From positions 992,001 to 1,056,000 of the forward strand of contig NZ_CP047961.1 of NCBI RefSeq assembly GCF_014279775.1: a stretch of 64,000 nt of DNA, written 5' to 3'. This document shows, piece after piece, positions 25,745 to 35,309 of the stretch (position 1 is the stretch's first letter; every line of letters begins with the position of its first letter). This DNA comes from Synechococcus sp. PROS-9-1 (lineage in GTDB: Bacteria > Cyanobacteriota > Cyanobacteriia > PCC-6307 > Cyanobiaceae). The position numbers and the translations under genes were made by a program. The notes below the pieces were generated by a model. It was not told where the DNA came from and did not search any database. It saw only the letters and a list, made by a program, of their open reading frames with translations.

Positions 25745-26773
25745 TCACGTAAACGTGCCGAATTGCTGTTGAGGTTGAGCGTTTAATTGTTGAAGAAGGG
25801 AATCGCTTTGGCTCCGCCCTTTCCCCTCGAGCTGTGCTGCACGAACCAGGATCGGACAGCCGCTCGTGCTGACGACGATGCCGAGTCCCTTCTCAGTTCC
25901 CAACACGATTCCAGGAGGATGACCTCCTGTAGGCCAGCGCCCGATGAGGGGATGTATCTCGGCCGGGAGCTCCTCTCTCAGTCGCTTGATAAGCGGTTCG
26001 CAATGCAAGAGTTTGAGGCGTTTGTCATTCCAAATCGTCACTGCATTGGGATAGAGCGCCATCACTTTGCGGTGAATGGTGAGTGCCGAGGCTGACCAGT
26101 CGATCTGATGGTCTTGTTTGCTGAGCATGCGGGCGTAACTCGCTTCTCCAGGGCGATCGGCCTGGTCGATCAGCTTGAGTCGTGCTCTACGTTCGGGCTC
26201 GGATCCGTGTCCTGCTGATTCAATCAATGGCATGGCTTCCACCATGAGATCAGCGGTGAGAGCGCTCAGACGTTCGGCCAGGGTGTGGTGGTTATCGAGC
26301 AACCCAATCGACAGATTTCGCTCAATCAGAACAGGTCCAGTGTCGAGTCCTTCTTCCATCGCCATCACACCCACGCCAGTTTCGGCATCCCCTTCAAGCA
26401 GCGACCACTGAATGGGTCCAGCACCTCGCCATCGGGGCAGCAGAGATCCATGGCCGTTCCAGCACCCCAGTGGTGGTTGATTCAGCACACTCTTTGGCAA
26501 AATTTGCCCGAAGGCCACCACCACGGATAGGTCTGCTTTGAGCTCAGCGAGCTGCTCTTGGCAGTTTTCGTCCTGCTTGATGCGTTGTGGCGTGAACACC
26601 GTCAACCCCATCTCAAGGGCTTTGGCCTTTACGGGCGATGGAATCAAGGATTTCCCGCGTCCCCTGCGTCGATCCGGTTGGGTGACCACTCCCACCAGCG
26701 TATGGCCGGCTTGATGCAGTGCCACCAGAGTTGGCACCGCATAGTCGGGCGTGCCCCAGAACAAAATGTTCAT
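25745..26773 (-). CDS. fmt: Methionyl-tRNA formyltransferase
   Basis: Formylates initiator Met-tRNA using 10-formyltetrahydrofolate. 342 residues. The N-terminal Rossmann domain begins MNILFWGTPDYAVPTL. The catalytic block is NGHGSLLPRWRGAGPIQ (Asn and His) with the later DTGPVLIE Asp region. A C-terminal OB-like domain follows. It stops ten bases from the DEAD-box gene, which is convergent, and is followed upstream by pmbA and tldD on the same strand. Confidence 0.96.
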   Translation of the reverse strand: MNILFWGTPDYAVPTLVALHQAGHTLVGVVTQPDRRRGRGKSLIPSPVKAKALEMGLTVFTPQRIKQDENCQEQLAELKADLSVVVAFGQILPKSVLNQPPLGCWNGHGSLLPRWRGAGPIQWSLLEGDAETGVGVMAMEEGLDTGPVLIERNLSIGLLDNHHTLAERLSALTADLMVEAMPLIESAGHGSEPERRARLKLIDQADRPGEASYARMLSKQDHQIDWSASALTIHRKVMALYPNAVTIWNDKRLKLLHCEPLIKRLREELPAEIHPLIGRWPTGGHPPGIVLGTEKGLGIVVSTSGCPILVRAAQLEGKGRSQSDSLLQQLNAQPQQQFGTFT

Positions 26774-26783
26774 CTTGGGGAGC

Positions 26784-28151
26784 TCAGGCCTCGCCTGTAA
26801 TCGCTAAGCCATCCACCCAGACATGTGGTGAAACGCCTTGATGGGTCACCACTTCGTTGGGCTCTAAGTGAACGATTCCTTTCAGAACATCGCGGATGTC
26901 GCCAGCGATCGTGGCTGCTTCCACAGAGATTCGCTCACCATCTTTGACGAGCCAGCCATCAAACGGCAGTGAAAAGGCACCTTGGCTGGCCTTCACACCT
27001 GCATGAAGTGCGTTCAAACTCTCGATCAACACAAAAGTATCCCCGGCGTTGCGATGGTCGAGATGGCTCGCCGCACCGCTGACTCCTTTGCTTGAACTCA
27101 CCTCAAACCAATCTGGTCCCACCGAAACCTTGGCTCCGAGTCCAGCGTGACCGGTGGGATGCACACCAAATTGACGTGCCGTTGCCTCGGAATGAAGCAG
27201 ATTCTCCAAGGTGCCGTTGCCAATCAGGCAGAGACGTTTGGTTGGTGTTCCTTCTCCATCAAAGGCAGCTGCTCCCACATGAGCGGGGTGCAAACCATTG
27301 TCGTGCAAATTGAAAAATGGCACGGCGAGTTGATGGCCAAGCGATTCCTTGCTGCTCAGGCTGACGCCATCCAGAATGGATCTGGCATTCATCATGCTGC
27401 TAAAGGCACCGAGCAAGTCCAGGAACGCCTCCGGTGTGAAACAGACCAAATAACGACCGGTATCGATCGGTTGGTAATTGAGATGGCTGATGGTGCGTTC
27501 GGCGGCTTCCTGAATGCAGCCACCCAAATCAAGATCAGCACTGCCGAGCGCCACGCGTACGGCCCCACCGCTGCGTGGTTTTCTGCCACTTTCTTCGGCA
27601 CGGGCATAAAGGTAGAGGCTGGCCTGCGTGCGTTGCATGTGGCGGAGTGCCCCCTCGCTGTTGAGGTAAATCCTTTCGCTATTGCCTTCGCTTAAGCCGT
27701 TGTAGGGGACGGTTTCGATCGCAGGGTGTTTGGCAAGCAGCTCGCCTTCTACATCTTTCAGAGTGCTGAGCAACGTCTGAATGCTTTGAGAGGGTTTCAG
27801 CGGCCGATCAAGCTCGGGGATCGGTGCCGTTGCCAATGGAGAAAAGCCTGGGATGTCTTCTGTATTGCCAAAGGAACTGGCCTGATATGCGCCCTTGAGG
27901 GCTTTGTCGAGCCCTCCTGGTGAGAGGTCAGAGGTGCTTGTCACACCAACCAGTCCTTGCTCATTCCAAACGCGCACTGTGATCGAGCTGCGTTGAGCCG
28001 CCTTCATTTGCTTGGCTTCTCCCCGGTCCACTTGGACCGAAGCATTCATTCCTCGACTGGCTCCTAGATCCCAATGACGGATTCCGTCTCTGGTTGCTAA
28101 TGCATGGAGCTGATCCCGCAGCTCTTTCACATTGAGAGGTGTATGGGTCAT
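26784..28151 (-). CDS. pmbA: TldD/PmbA-family protein, PmbA (TldE) type
   Basis: Partner subunit of the TldD-TldE metalloprotease, which in other bacteria matures microcins and degrades unfolded peptides. 455 residues. It has the family's C-terminal barrel with HPTGHAGLGAKVSVGPDWFEV and GVSGAASHLDHRNAGDTF. It lacks the HExxxH zinc motif seen in the neighbouring TldD, as expected for the non-catalytic partner. It sits two bases after tldD, so the two are co-expressed. Confidence 0.93.
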   Translation of the reverse strand: MTHTPLNVKELRDQLHALATRDGIRHWDLGASRGMNASVQVDRGEAKQMKAAQRSSITVRVWNEQGLVGVTSTSDLSPGGLDKALKGAYQASSFGNTEDIPGFSPLATAPIPELDRPLKPSQSIQTLLSTLKDVEGELLAKHPAIETVPYNGLSEGNSERIYLNSEGALRHMQRTQASLYLYARAEESGRKPRSGGAVRVALGSADLDLGGCIQEAAERTISHLNYQPIDTGRYLVCFTPEAFLDLLGAFSSMMNARSILDGVSLSSKESLGHQLAVPFFNLHDNGLHPAHVGAAAFDGEGTPTKRLCLIGNGTLENLLHSEATARQFGVHPTGHAGLGAKVSVGPDWFEVSSSKGVSGAASHLDHRNAGDTFVLIESLNALHAGVKASQGAFSLPFDGWLVKDGERISVEAATIAGDIRDVLKGIVHLEPNEVVTHQGVSPHVWVDGLAITGEA

Positions 28152-28153
28152 GG

Positions 28154-29617
28154 TCAGCGGCCTCCCACCGTGATCGAATCAACCTTGATGTGGGGTTGCC
28201 CCACCGTGACAAAAATGCTGCCGCTCACCGATCCGCAGTAGCCAGCTGCTAAGTCGAGATCGTTGGCGCACATGGAAATTCTTGGCATGACTTCCTTGGC
28301 TTCACCGATCAGCGTGGCTCCCTTCACTGGACGGCCGAGTTGGCCATTTTCGATGATGTAGCCCTCCTCCACAGAGAAATTGAATTGACCGGTTGGTCCC
28401 ACACTTCCACCGCCCATGGACTTGCAATACAAGCCACGGTCGACCGATTGGATCAGTTCGTCGGTGCTGTGGGGACCTGCAGCGATATAGGTGTTGCGCA
28501 TGCGGCTCGCAGCTGCGAAGCCATGGCTTTGTCGCCTACCGCTCCCGGTCCGAGCATGACCGGTGCGTAGTTCTCCTGCGCGATCACTCAGGAATCCTTT
28601 CAAGACGCCCTTCTCGATTAAGACCGTGCGCTCTGATTCCATCCCCTCATCGTCCATGGATAAAGACCCAAAGGCACCGGTACTGAGACCTTCATCAATT
28701 GCGGTCACAGCAGGGTTGGCGATCGTTTGTACAACTTGATCTGCAAACGGGGTTGTGCCGCGTTCCACCTGGGTGGTTTCGAGCAGATGGCCGCAGGCTT
28801 CATGGAAAATGACGCCTCCAAAACGATTGGCAAGGACCACGGGCATCTGTCCTCCATCCACGTAATCGGCATGAAGCATGGTTGCTGCACTACTGCACAC
28901 TTCATTGGCCGCTGCATCCACATCCCATTCCCGTAAATCATCCGGGCGATCGCTGGATCCAAATCGGCGAGCGATGCTGGCGCGATGTTCACCATCTGCG
29001 GCCAACACACTGAGGCCACTGGACTGATGCAAGCGGATGTCGCGGGCATAGGTTCCATCACTGGCAGCGACAAGGACCTCTTGCCAGTCGCGTGAAAAGC
29101 TGCCACGACGCACCTCAAGGTGCTGTCCGATCTGATCGAGTCGGGCCGTTCCTTCCAGCAGTCGTTGTGTGATTTCACTGAGCTCAGGTGACTGAGCGAG
29201 CCATGCGTCCTTATTGACTCCAAAATCTCTGAGCTGAAGGAGTCCTTCAAAGCCTCTCTGATGCTGAAGAGCGTTGTGCTCCAATTCGAGCATTGCCAAG
29301 GCTTGGTCAAGGGCTTGGGCGAGGCCGGATTCACTGAGATCGTTCGTGCTAACGAAACCGTCTCGATGTCCGAGGAAGACGCGGATTCCAGCCCCCATTC
29401 CGAAGGATGGAGACACACTTGTGATGCGTTCCTGTTCGGCGAGAACACCTAAGTGATCCGTGCGTTCTAGGAACACTTCAACCAGATCAGCACCAGCACG
29501 AACCCCTGTCTGCAGAAGCGTTTCCAGGCGATCTTTCCAGGGAGTGTGGCTCGGATCCAGAGTGAAGGTCTGGTTAAGAGCGGGATGGGTTTCGACCAAG
29601 CCCCTCGTCTGCGTCAA
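28154..29617 (-). CDS. tldD: Metalloprotease TldD
   Basis: Catalytic subunit of the TldD/TldE peptidase. 487 residues. The zinc-binding motif HEACGH is in GGVIFHEACGHLLETTQVERG (about residue 270). The later GGGSVGPTGQFNFSVEEGYIIENG and DLAAGYCGSVSGSIFVTVGQP segments are typical of the barrel. The start is TTG at 29617; shorter starts are possible. In other systems TldD/E processes RiPP leaders; whether that applies here is unknown. Confidence 0.94.
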   Translation of the reverse strand: MTQTRGLVETHPALNQTFTLDPSHTPWKDRLETLLQTGVRAGADLVEVFLERTDHLGVLAEQERITSVSPSFGMGAGIRVFLGHRDGFVSTNDLSESGLAQALDQALAMLELEHNALQHQRGFEGLLQLRDFGVNKDAWLAQSPELSEITQRLLEGTARLDQIGQHLEVRRGSFSRDWQEVLVAASDGTYARDIRLHQSSGLSVLAADGEHRASIARRFGSSDRPDDLREWDVDAAANEVCSSAATMLHADYVDGGQMPVVLANRFGGVIFHEACGHLLETTQVERGTTPFADQVVQTIANPAVTAIDEGLSTGAFGSLSMDDEGMESERTVLIEKGVLKGFLSDRAGELRTGHARTGSGRRQSHGFAAASRMRNTYIAAGPHSTDELIQSVDRGLYCKSMGGGSVGPTGQFNFSVEEGYIIENGQLGRPVKGATLIGEAKEVMPRISMCANDLDLAAGYCGSVSGSIFVTVGQPHIKVDSITVGGR

Positions 29618-29678
29618 CCTTGATTATGGAGAATCGCGGTAGAAATCGGAGACAGAGGCTCTGGTCGGTTGCCAGCTC

Positions 29679-30779
29679 TCAACGAATGCTTGGGTGGTAT
29701 CGCTCGCTGCGGATCGGTGCCATCAAGAAGAGAGATGCCATCTGAGCGCCGTTGGCCACCCAATGGGGAAGTTTGCGCAGCAGTTTGATAGGTGCAGGGG
29801 CTTGCGTTGCATCCACGGCGCTGAGCGCAGCGTTGTTGTTCACCAAGCGTTCGAGACCGTTGAAAAAGCGGGGATTCTTGACATCGAGAACCACTGGGAA
29901 AACCCGTGCAGTGTTTTCGTTCGTCTTGTCGATGACCAAGCGGTCGTATTCCCGAGCATCAAGACCCAAGGATTCGTAAAACTCCTTGCGAGCCACATCA
30001 CGCACATACATGGTGGCGAACACCGCAAGCAGAAAGAAACGGCACCACAGTCGTGCGCGCAATCCCCTCACAGTGTCTGGCTGAGCTTTCATCAACGCGT
30101 CAAAGAAATCACCGTGGCGATTTTCGTCCTGACACCAATTCTCGAAGAAGTTGAAGATCGGGAAAATCTTGCAATCGGGATTTTGCTCAAGATGGCGAAA
30201 TATGGTGATGTAACGCCAGTAACCAATTTTTTCAGACAGATATGTGGCGTAAAAGATAAATTTTGGTTTGAAAAATGTATAGCTTTTGCTGGCTGTTAAG
30301 AAGCCAAGATCTAGCTGCAGTCCAAAATCGCTCATCGACTTGTTGAGGAAGCCGGCATGGCGCGCTTCATCACGGGCCATATGCGAGAAGCATTCAGCCA
30401 GAAGGGGGTTTTTGGTTTTGATCCGACGGCTGAGTTCTTTGTAAAGCAAAAATCCGGAAAATTCAGACGTGCAACTTTGCTCAAGAAATTCAACGAATAC
30501 TTTGCGGGTTTCTGGATCGAGCTGCTCTGCAGCTCCATCAAATTCGCCATTGCGTACAAAGTGATGGCGGTTGTAATCCTTTCGAAATTCTTCGCAGATG
30601 GCCTCTAGTTCTGCCTCATTCGGACGTAGATCCATCGCGGCCATCGCCTCGAAATCTGTCGTATAAAAACGAGGGGTCAGGATCGTGTCCTTCTCCGGAT
30701 CTTTCGCCGTTACGTTGGATCCTGGTGCTGCTGTGGCTTCCGTCACGGCTGTTGGAGGCACCATCGGTTGCGTCGTCAC
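29679..30779 (-). CDS. acsF: Mg-protoporphyrin IX monomethyl ester oxidative cyclase
   Basis: Oxygen-dependent di-iron enzyme that forms the isocyclic ring of chlorophyll. 366 residues. The two carboxylate-bridged iron motifs are [14 protein letters not shown] with [10 protein letters not shown], and then the DENRHGDF block. The region after [17 protein letters not shown] (about residue 36 on) is the standard start of the conserved domain. GTG 30779 is the track start; an ATG 15 bases in (30764) is an alternative. It heads the minus-strand group with DUF2996, ubiX and the RNB-like gene behind it. Confidence 0.96.
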   Translation of the reverse strand: MTTQPMVPPTAVTEATAAPGSNVTAKDPEKDTILTPRFYTTDFEAMAAMDLRPNEAELEAICEEFRKDYNRHHFVRNGEFDGAAEQLDPETRKVFVEFLEQSCTSEFSGFLLYKELSRRIKTKNPLLAECFSHMARDEARHAGFLNKSMSDFGLQLDLGFLTASKSYTFFKPKFIFYATYLSEKIGYWRYITIFRHLEQNPDCKIFPIFNFFENWCQDENRHGDFFDALMKAQPDTVRGLRARLWCRFFLLAVFATMYVRDVARKEFYESLGLDAREYDRLVIDKTNENTARVFPVVLDVKNPRFFNGLERLVNNNAALSAVDATQAPAPIKLLRKLPHWVANGAQMASLFLMAPIRSERYHPSIR

Positions 30780-30838
30780 TACGTCTCATCGTAGGTCGCC
30801 CTCTGGTAACCACGCAGCCCACTGTTACGAGCGCTCAG

Positions 30839-31276
30839 TTAATTTCCGCCCAGCCATTTCTGGCCATTCAGACGCTGCAGCAATCGGGACTGGAGAAGAG
30901 CCAGGTTGATGCGTTTCTCATCGATCAAAAAGGATTCCAGCAGGCTTGGCTCCGTTCCGGATTCTGCAAGTGCAATGGTTTTCCCGGATGTGATCGAATC
31001 CGATTCAAAACAGACCCAGAACCGCCGATCGCCTGGTAACTCACCGGCGACCATCCAGCATTGGCCTCCTACAACAGGACGATCGCCTTCGATGAGATCG
31101 ATCGAAGCGGTGATCTGATGATTGCCGCTCAGCGCTTTGCTGAGGGATGGGATGAGATCGTCCTTAATGAACGCCTGAAAGGGCTTGTCCTCCAGCTTCG
31201 GCTTCGGAGCAGGTTTTGCTGCCGGTTTGGCCGCTGGTTGGGCAGCTGCTTTGGGTGTTTCGGGAGTTTCGCTCAC
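30839..31276 (-). CDS. DUF2996-family protein
   Basis: 145 residues. An Ala/Pro/Lys-rich N-terminal linker (about 1-30) precedes the conserved domain KPFQAFIKDDLIPSLSKAL to the C-terminal LLQSRLLQRLNGQKWLGGN. This fits DUF2996, a cyanobacterial and plant family with a reported chloroplast counterpart involved in photosynthetic complex assembly; the exact role is not settled. It lies 60 bases upstream of acsF on the same strand. Confidence 0.8.
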   Translation of the reverse strand: MSETPETPKAAAQPAAKPAAKPAPKPKLEDKPFQAFIKDDLIPSLSKALSGNHQITASIDLIEGDRPVVGGQCWMVAGELPGDRRFWVCFESDSITSGKTIALAESGTEPSLLESFLIDEKRINLALLQSRLLQRLNGQKWLGGN

Positions 31277-31321
31277 CGGACTTTGATTGCTGCGCGAACT
31301 GTAGACAGCCCAGTGCTCCCT

Positions 31322-31858
31322 CTACCAATCATCGCCAATCTGTCGATTCCAATCGTCTGCATCAGATCCAGCTCCTCCCCCTGCAGCGGCAGTAGATGGA
31401 TTGGCCTGCTGTTCTCTTGCCTGGATTGGGTTGGTGTTTTTGGATTGGGTTGCTGTTGTGTTGGCCGGGCTGCCTCGATGCACCACCCTGAAGGGCACTG
31501 AGACGGTTGGGGCTGGATCGCGCACGTCACGTTCAGGCCAGGGCGTGGGTTGAGCTGCTCTTGCCTGATGTGGTTGCTCACGAGGCAAGGGCTCTTGAAG
31601 ATCGGGCCCTGTTGCCGGACGTCGAACCTTTCGGTGCAGCACAGGTCTCGAAGTCACCATCGCCAATCCACCTACAGCGCTGACGCCCGACCCCAGGACC
31701 GTTACGACGGCGATCCAGGCCCCAATGGGCATTGGGGGCAAACTCCATGTGAGCACCCGCAACGATGACGCTTTTCCGAGATTGAGTGAGGCAATTAACA
31801 GCATCAACACCACCGGACTCAGACATGGAATCAGCAGCAAGCGTTGAAAGGCTGTCAT
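31322..31858 (-). CDS. Small membrane protein with Pro/Gln/Thr-rich tail
   Basis: 178 residues from ATG 31858, which overlaps the ubiX stop by ATGA. Two membrane segments (about residues 5-25, LLLIPCLSPVVLMLLIA, and about 40-65, IGAWIAVVTVLGSGVSAVG) are followed by a long hydrophilic tail rich in Pro, Gln, Arg and Ala. The tail has low-complexity character and is probably disordered. The pattern suits an assembly or anchor factor, but no family is recognised. It is co-transcribed with ubiX. Confidence 0.7.
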   Translation of the reverse strand: MTAFQRLLLIPCLSPVVLMLLIASLNLGKASSLRVLTWSLPPMPIGAWIAVVTVLGSGVSAVGGLAMVTSRPVLHRKVRRPATGPDLQEPLPREQPHQARAAQPTPWPERDVRDPAPTVSVPFRVVHRGSPANTTATQSKNTNPIQAREQQANPSTAAAGGGAGSDADDWNRQIGDDW

Positions 31859-32499
31859 GGCTGGCGACCCTGCCAACGTTTCAGAGGACTCAAATCCTCG
31901 CCAAGGGAATCGAAGAGTCTCACCACTAAGAAATCAACCATCTCATTGAGATTTTGGGGCTGGCTATACCAGGCAGGGATAGGTGGTGCAATTCTTGCTC
32001 CCGCTTCAGCCAGAGTTGTGAGATTGCGGAGATGAATCAGGCTCCATGGCATTTCTCTAGGAGCCAGCACTAGTGGTCGTCCTTCTTTGAGATGAACATC
32101 GGCACAACGTTCAAGAAGATCACTGGCCACTCCGGCGGCGATACGTCCCACGGTGCCCATTGAGCAAGGAACAATCACCATGCCTCGGGTTGCCACACTT
32201 CCGCTGGCAATGGTGGCGGCTTGATCTCCCCAGCGATGGCAAATCAACGATCCAGTTTCAACCTTCAGCCGCGATCTCCAAAAGCGTTCCTGAAGCTCTG
32301 GATCGACGGGAACCTGGATGGATTGTTCGGCGAGCCAAACCTCATGAGCCCCACGACTCATGATCAGGTGAACGCTGCGTTCCTGTTGAAGCAACAATTG
32401 GAGGGCCCGCTCGGCAAGCGGTTGGGCTGAGGCACCGCTCACCCCTATGACATATGGACGTTCAGATTGCTCCACGAAGGACACGTCCCTAACCCTCAC
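31855..32499 (-). CDS. ubiX: Flavin prenyltransferase UbiX
   Basis: Makes prenylated FMN, the cofactor of UbiD-type decarboxylases, from FMN and dimethylallyl phosphate. 214 residues. It has the N-terminal GVSGASAQPLAERALQLL nucleotide-binding loop. The active-site block VIVPCSMGTVGRIAAGVASDLLERCADVHLKEGRPLVLAPREMPWS is the family hallmark. Downstream product genes of the plastoquinone pathway are not nearby. It overlaps the preceding RNB-like gene by 11 bases. Confidence 0.94.
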   Translation of the reverse strand: MRVRDVSFVEQSERPYVIGVSGASAQPLAERALQLLLQQERSVHLIMSRGAHEVWLAEQSIQVPVDPELQERFWRSRLKVETGSLICHRWGDQAATIASGSVATRGMVIVPCSMGTVGRIAAGVASDLLERCADVHLKEGRPLVLAPREMPWSLIHLRNLTTLAEAGARIAPPIPAWYSQPQNLNEMVDFLVVRLFDSLGEDLSPLKRWQGRQP

Positions 32500-34870
32500 T
32501 CAGGGCCACAGGCATCGGAGACTCGTCCTCTACTTCTTCCGAGGACAACACGATGTCCAGGTCGATCTGATTGCGCAGGACGTCCACCTTGGTGACACGA
32601 ACCGTGACGGGATCTCCAAGTTTGTAAACGCGGCGATTACGACGACCCACAAGTCGATTTTGGCGCGAACGATATTCGTACCAATCGTCGTTCAAGGAGC
32701 TGACATGCACCAGACCTTCCACCATGGAGGGGGCAATTTCCACGAAGAATCCATAACTCTGAACGCCACTAATGACGCCTTGCTGCTCCTGATCGAGCAT
32801 GGGTTCGGCGCTGCGTGCTTGAGCCATCGCAATCACATCTCTGCGAAGCTCTGACTGCTGGCGGCGCCGAGCATTGAGCCGTTGAAGTTGGCGTTCTTGG
32901 AGAAGCTCCTGTAATCGTTGTTGGAGCGACCCGCTAAAGAGCGGCCAAGTCATCTTTGAAGCGGCACCTTTGTTGCCCAGGTTGACCGTTTCTTTCTGGC
33001 GAACGCTGGGACGATCTTTGCCGTCGTTGAGGAGCTGACACAACACCTGCTGGTTCAATAAATCGGCGTAATGCAGGCTGGGACAGCACCAAGGAGCCAA
33101 TAAGGGAGACGATCCATCCTGGGCAGGACTAGACATCACATCAGAGTCGTTTGCAGGGTCAACGTCCTCAAGACATTCCTCCGTTTCAGTCGCTGATGCA
33201 TCGTCTTCACTGGCGAGTGCGATGTGCTTGGCCTTCGACTGGATCAGGCGGTACTGGGGATCCGGGAGGGTGTGTCGCAACTGCAGATTGAGCACCCGTC
33301 TCGATGGGCTTGCGATCAAGGCTTGAGCGAGTTCCGACGCCGAGGTGGTGCCCTCTTCATCCAGGGAGAGAGGCAGTTCTAAGGCAATGGCTGCTTTGGC
33401 GACATCGTTTAGCGGTCCACTTTCGGGATCATTGGCTTGCAGCACCAGAGCTGGAAGATTGAAATCCAGGCAATGCTGAGTCCAGGTGGCATGAGCCGCT
33501 CGCAGTAACACAGCCAAGATTGAAAAGGGATCCTCTTCCCTCAGCGGCTCAATCCACTGCCGATTCCCACCATCAGGTTCGGTGGCTCGCAGGTCTCCCA
33601 GAGTTTCTAAACCGGGTGTTGGGAGATCCAATTCGATTTGTCCCTGTCTTAACTCTGCTTCATGAAGAGCTTTGGCACAAAAGATCAAAGTCTCCAGTTG
33701 TCCGATGTGATCTTTAATCGATTTCAGTGCTGCTGGGATGGCACGAGATCGAGGCTTTCGCCCCGCCAAAGCAGCCAAAGCCTCCGATGTCACTTCAGCG
33801 ACAGGTCGAATCTGAGTCAGACAGAATTCCCAGTCGCGAGCTTCGCCTTCAGCATCAAGATCAACACGAAGACTCACCGCAGCTTGTGATTCGCCAACTT
33901 TGAAAGCTGCCGCCTTGGAGAGGTTGGTGCTTAGCAGCGGGATCCACTTATTGCCCAAACAAAGCGCTTCGCTTTGTTCGCACAACCATTGATCAAGACT
34001 GTTGCCAGGGTTGATGCGTTCAGCGACAGCAGGAGCATGAATCCACAGTTGGGTTCCACCGTCATGGGGGATGACATGGGCTGCAGGTAGGTGGGGAGCA
34101 CCATCAATCACCCAGTTGTTCAGCAGCAAACAGGGCTGATCCGTGAGGTCTTTGCGTCGTTTATCTGCTGGAGCCTTAATCGTTGTTCTTGGGGCACTAG
34201 CCCGGGAGTGCAAATGGGCCTTGGTGAGCAGGAGATCGCGATCAGCATCGACACCGCCGTTGAGTGGCAGCGAACGGGCCACATGGCCGCGGGCTGGGTG
34301 TTGAGCGATCGGGTATCGATCCAGCTGCACTTCCACCACTGATGTGGCTGGTCCCTCGAGTTGGTAGTTGCTATCTCCCTCGGGTAGCTCGATGGAGGCG
34401 AGAAGACGATCATCGAGGGGAACGGCGAGCAGTCGTTCATCCTGTTGCTCCACTTGGGCCAAAAGGCTCGTGGTTGCTCTTTGCAAAATGCATTGCACCC
34501 CTCCCTCTGGAGATCGACGACGGCCCGCATCACGGATGATGCGCACCAACACGCGGTCACCATTCCAAGCGTGATTCAACTGATGGTCACGGATGTAGAT
34601 GTCTTCGCCGCCGTCATCACGAATGGCAAAACAGAATCCTTTGCTGCTGCAGCGCAAACGGGCTTCAATCCAGCCGATGTCATCGCCTCGGGAGACCGAA
34701 CTCTCCTCTTCAAGGCTCAGAACACCAAGGCGGTCTAGGCCCTTTAGCGCAATGCTGAGTGACTGTTTGTCGGCTCGATTGGTTAGACGGAGAATCTTCT
34801 CGAGTTTGCTGACCTCAAGCGAGCCGTCTTGGGGGACCTGGTCGAGAAGGTCGGCGACCGTAAATTTCAT
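32489..34870 (-). CDS. RNase II/R-family protein with degenerate catalytic site
   Basis: About 793 residues from ATG 34870 (MKFTVADLL). The architecture is that of RNase R/II. A winged-helix N-terminus (about 1-55) is followed by a cold-shock domain (GFCFAIRDDGGEDIYIRD, about 80-97), an RNB-like core and a C-terminal S1 domain (GVISGVQSYGFFVEI near 695). The RNB catalytic acidic cluster (family pattern DxxxxDxDD) is absent: the aligned stretch reads WVIDGAPHLPAAHVIPHDGG before WIHAPA. The usual TSPIRRY block is replaced by WCCPSLHYADLL, losing the Arg pair. So it looks like an inactive RNA-binding pseudoenzyme. Compare the intact paralogue at 59.2 kb. Confidence 0.8.
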   Translation of the reverse strand: MKFTVADLLDQVPQDGSLEVSKLEKILRLTNRADKQSLSIALKGLDRLGVLSLEEESSVSRGDDIGWIEARLRCSSKGFCFAIRDDGGEDIYIRDHQLNHAWNGDRVLVRIIRDAGRRRSPEGGVQCILQRATTSLLAQVEQQDERLLAVPLDDRLLASIELPEGDSNYQLEGPATSVVEVQLDRYPIAQHPARGHVARSLPLNGGVDADRDLLLTKAHLHSRASAPRTTIKAPADKRRKDLTDQPCLLLNNWVIDGAPHLPAAHVIPHDGGTQLWIHAPAVAERINPGNSLDQWLCEQSEALCLGNKWIPLLSTNLSKAAAFKVGESQAAVSLRVDLDAEGEARDWEFCLTQIRPVAEVTSEALAALAGRKPRSRAIPAALKSIKDHIGQLETLIFCAKALHEAELRQGQIELDLPTPGLETLGDLRATEPDGGNRQWIEPLREEDPFSILAVLLRAAHATWTQHCLDFNLPALVLQANDPESGPLNDVAKAAIALELPLSLDEEGTTSASELAQALIASPSRRVLNLQLRHTLPDPQYRLIQSKAKHIALASEDDASATETEECLEDVDPANDSDVMSSPAQDGSSPLLAPWCCPSLHYADLLNQQVLCQLLNDGKDRPSVRQKETVNLGNKGAASKMTWPLFSGSLQQRLQELLQERQLQRLNARRRQQSELRRDVIAMAQARSAEPMLDQEQQGVISGVQSYGFFVEIAPSMVEGLVHVSSLNDDWYEYRSRQNRLVGRRNRRVYKLGDPVTVRVTKVDVLRNQIDLDIVLSSEEVEDESPMPVALSEG

Positions 34871-34996
34871 CGGAGCGTGAAAGAAGCCGGCCTTCAGGAC
34901 CGGGAGTTGAATCAAAACCGTTGCACTCGAGGAGTGGGTAGTGCAATCAATGAATGACAATGCAACTCTAATCGCCGACTGTGCGCAATCCCCCTC

Positions 34997-35302
34997 TTAG
35001 TCCTCGGTCTGGCTGGATCCCAGTCCGGCTTGGAGCATGGGCATGAGCAAGCGACCTCCGATCACCAAGAATCCAGTGGAAGCAACCAGTTGCAGCCAGT
35101 CGGCTGGAATGACAGCGGATAATGACCCTCCAGCGACAGCACCAATCAAGCTGGCGAGCACTAAAGCGCTGGAGGATCCGAGAAACACCGCCAGTGGTCG
35201 ATTGGATGTGCCGCTGATGGCCACTGTTGCCAACTGTGTTTTGTCACCGAGCTCTGCCAAGAACACGGTCACAAACGTGGAGAAGAGAAGGGTGAAGTAC
35301 AT
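34997..35302 (-). CDS. Half-size UPF0016/Gdt1-family membrane protein (A)
   Basis: 101 residues, three predicted membrane helices. The signature AELGDKTQLAT (about 16-26) is the conserved metal-binding motif of the Gdt1/TMEM165/Mnx family, which exports Mn2+ or Ca2+ in thylakoid and plasma membranes. Full-length members have two such motifs in one protein; here each gene carries one. It is seven bases downstream of its partner on the same strand. Confidence 0.88.
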   Translation of the reverse strand: MYFTLLFSTFVTVFLAELGDKTQLATVAISGTSNRPLAVFLGSSSALVLASLIGAVAGGSLSAVIPADWLQLVASTGFLVIGGRLLMPMLQAGLGSSQTED

Positions 35303-35309
35303 AACAATT

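Noticed and set aside
26784-29617. Dedicated RiPP cluster around TldD/PmbA
   Set aside because: No precursor or modifying enzyme next to the pair; neighbours are fmt and acsF.
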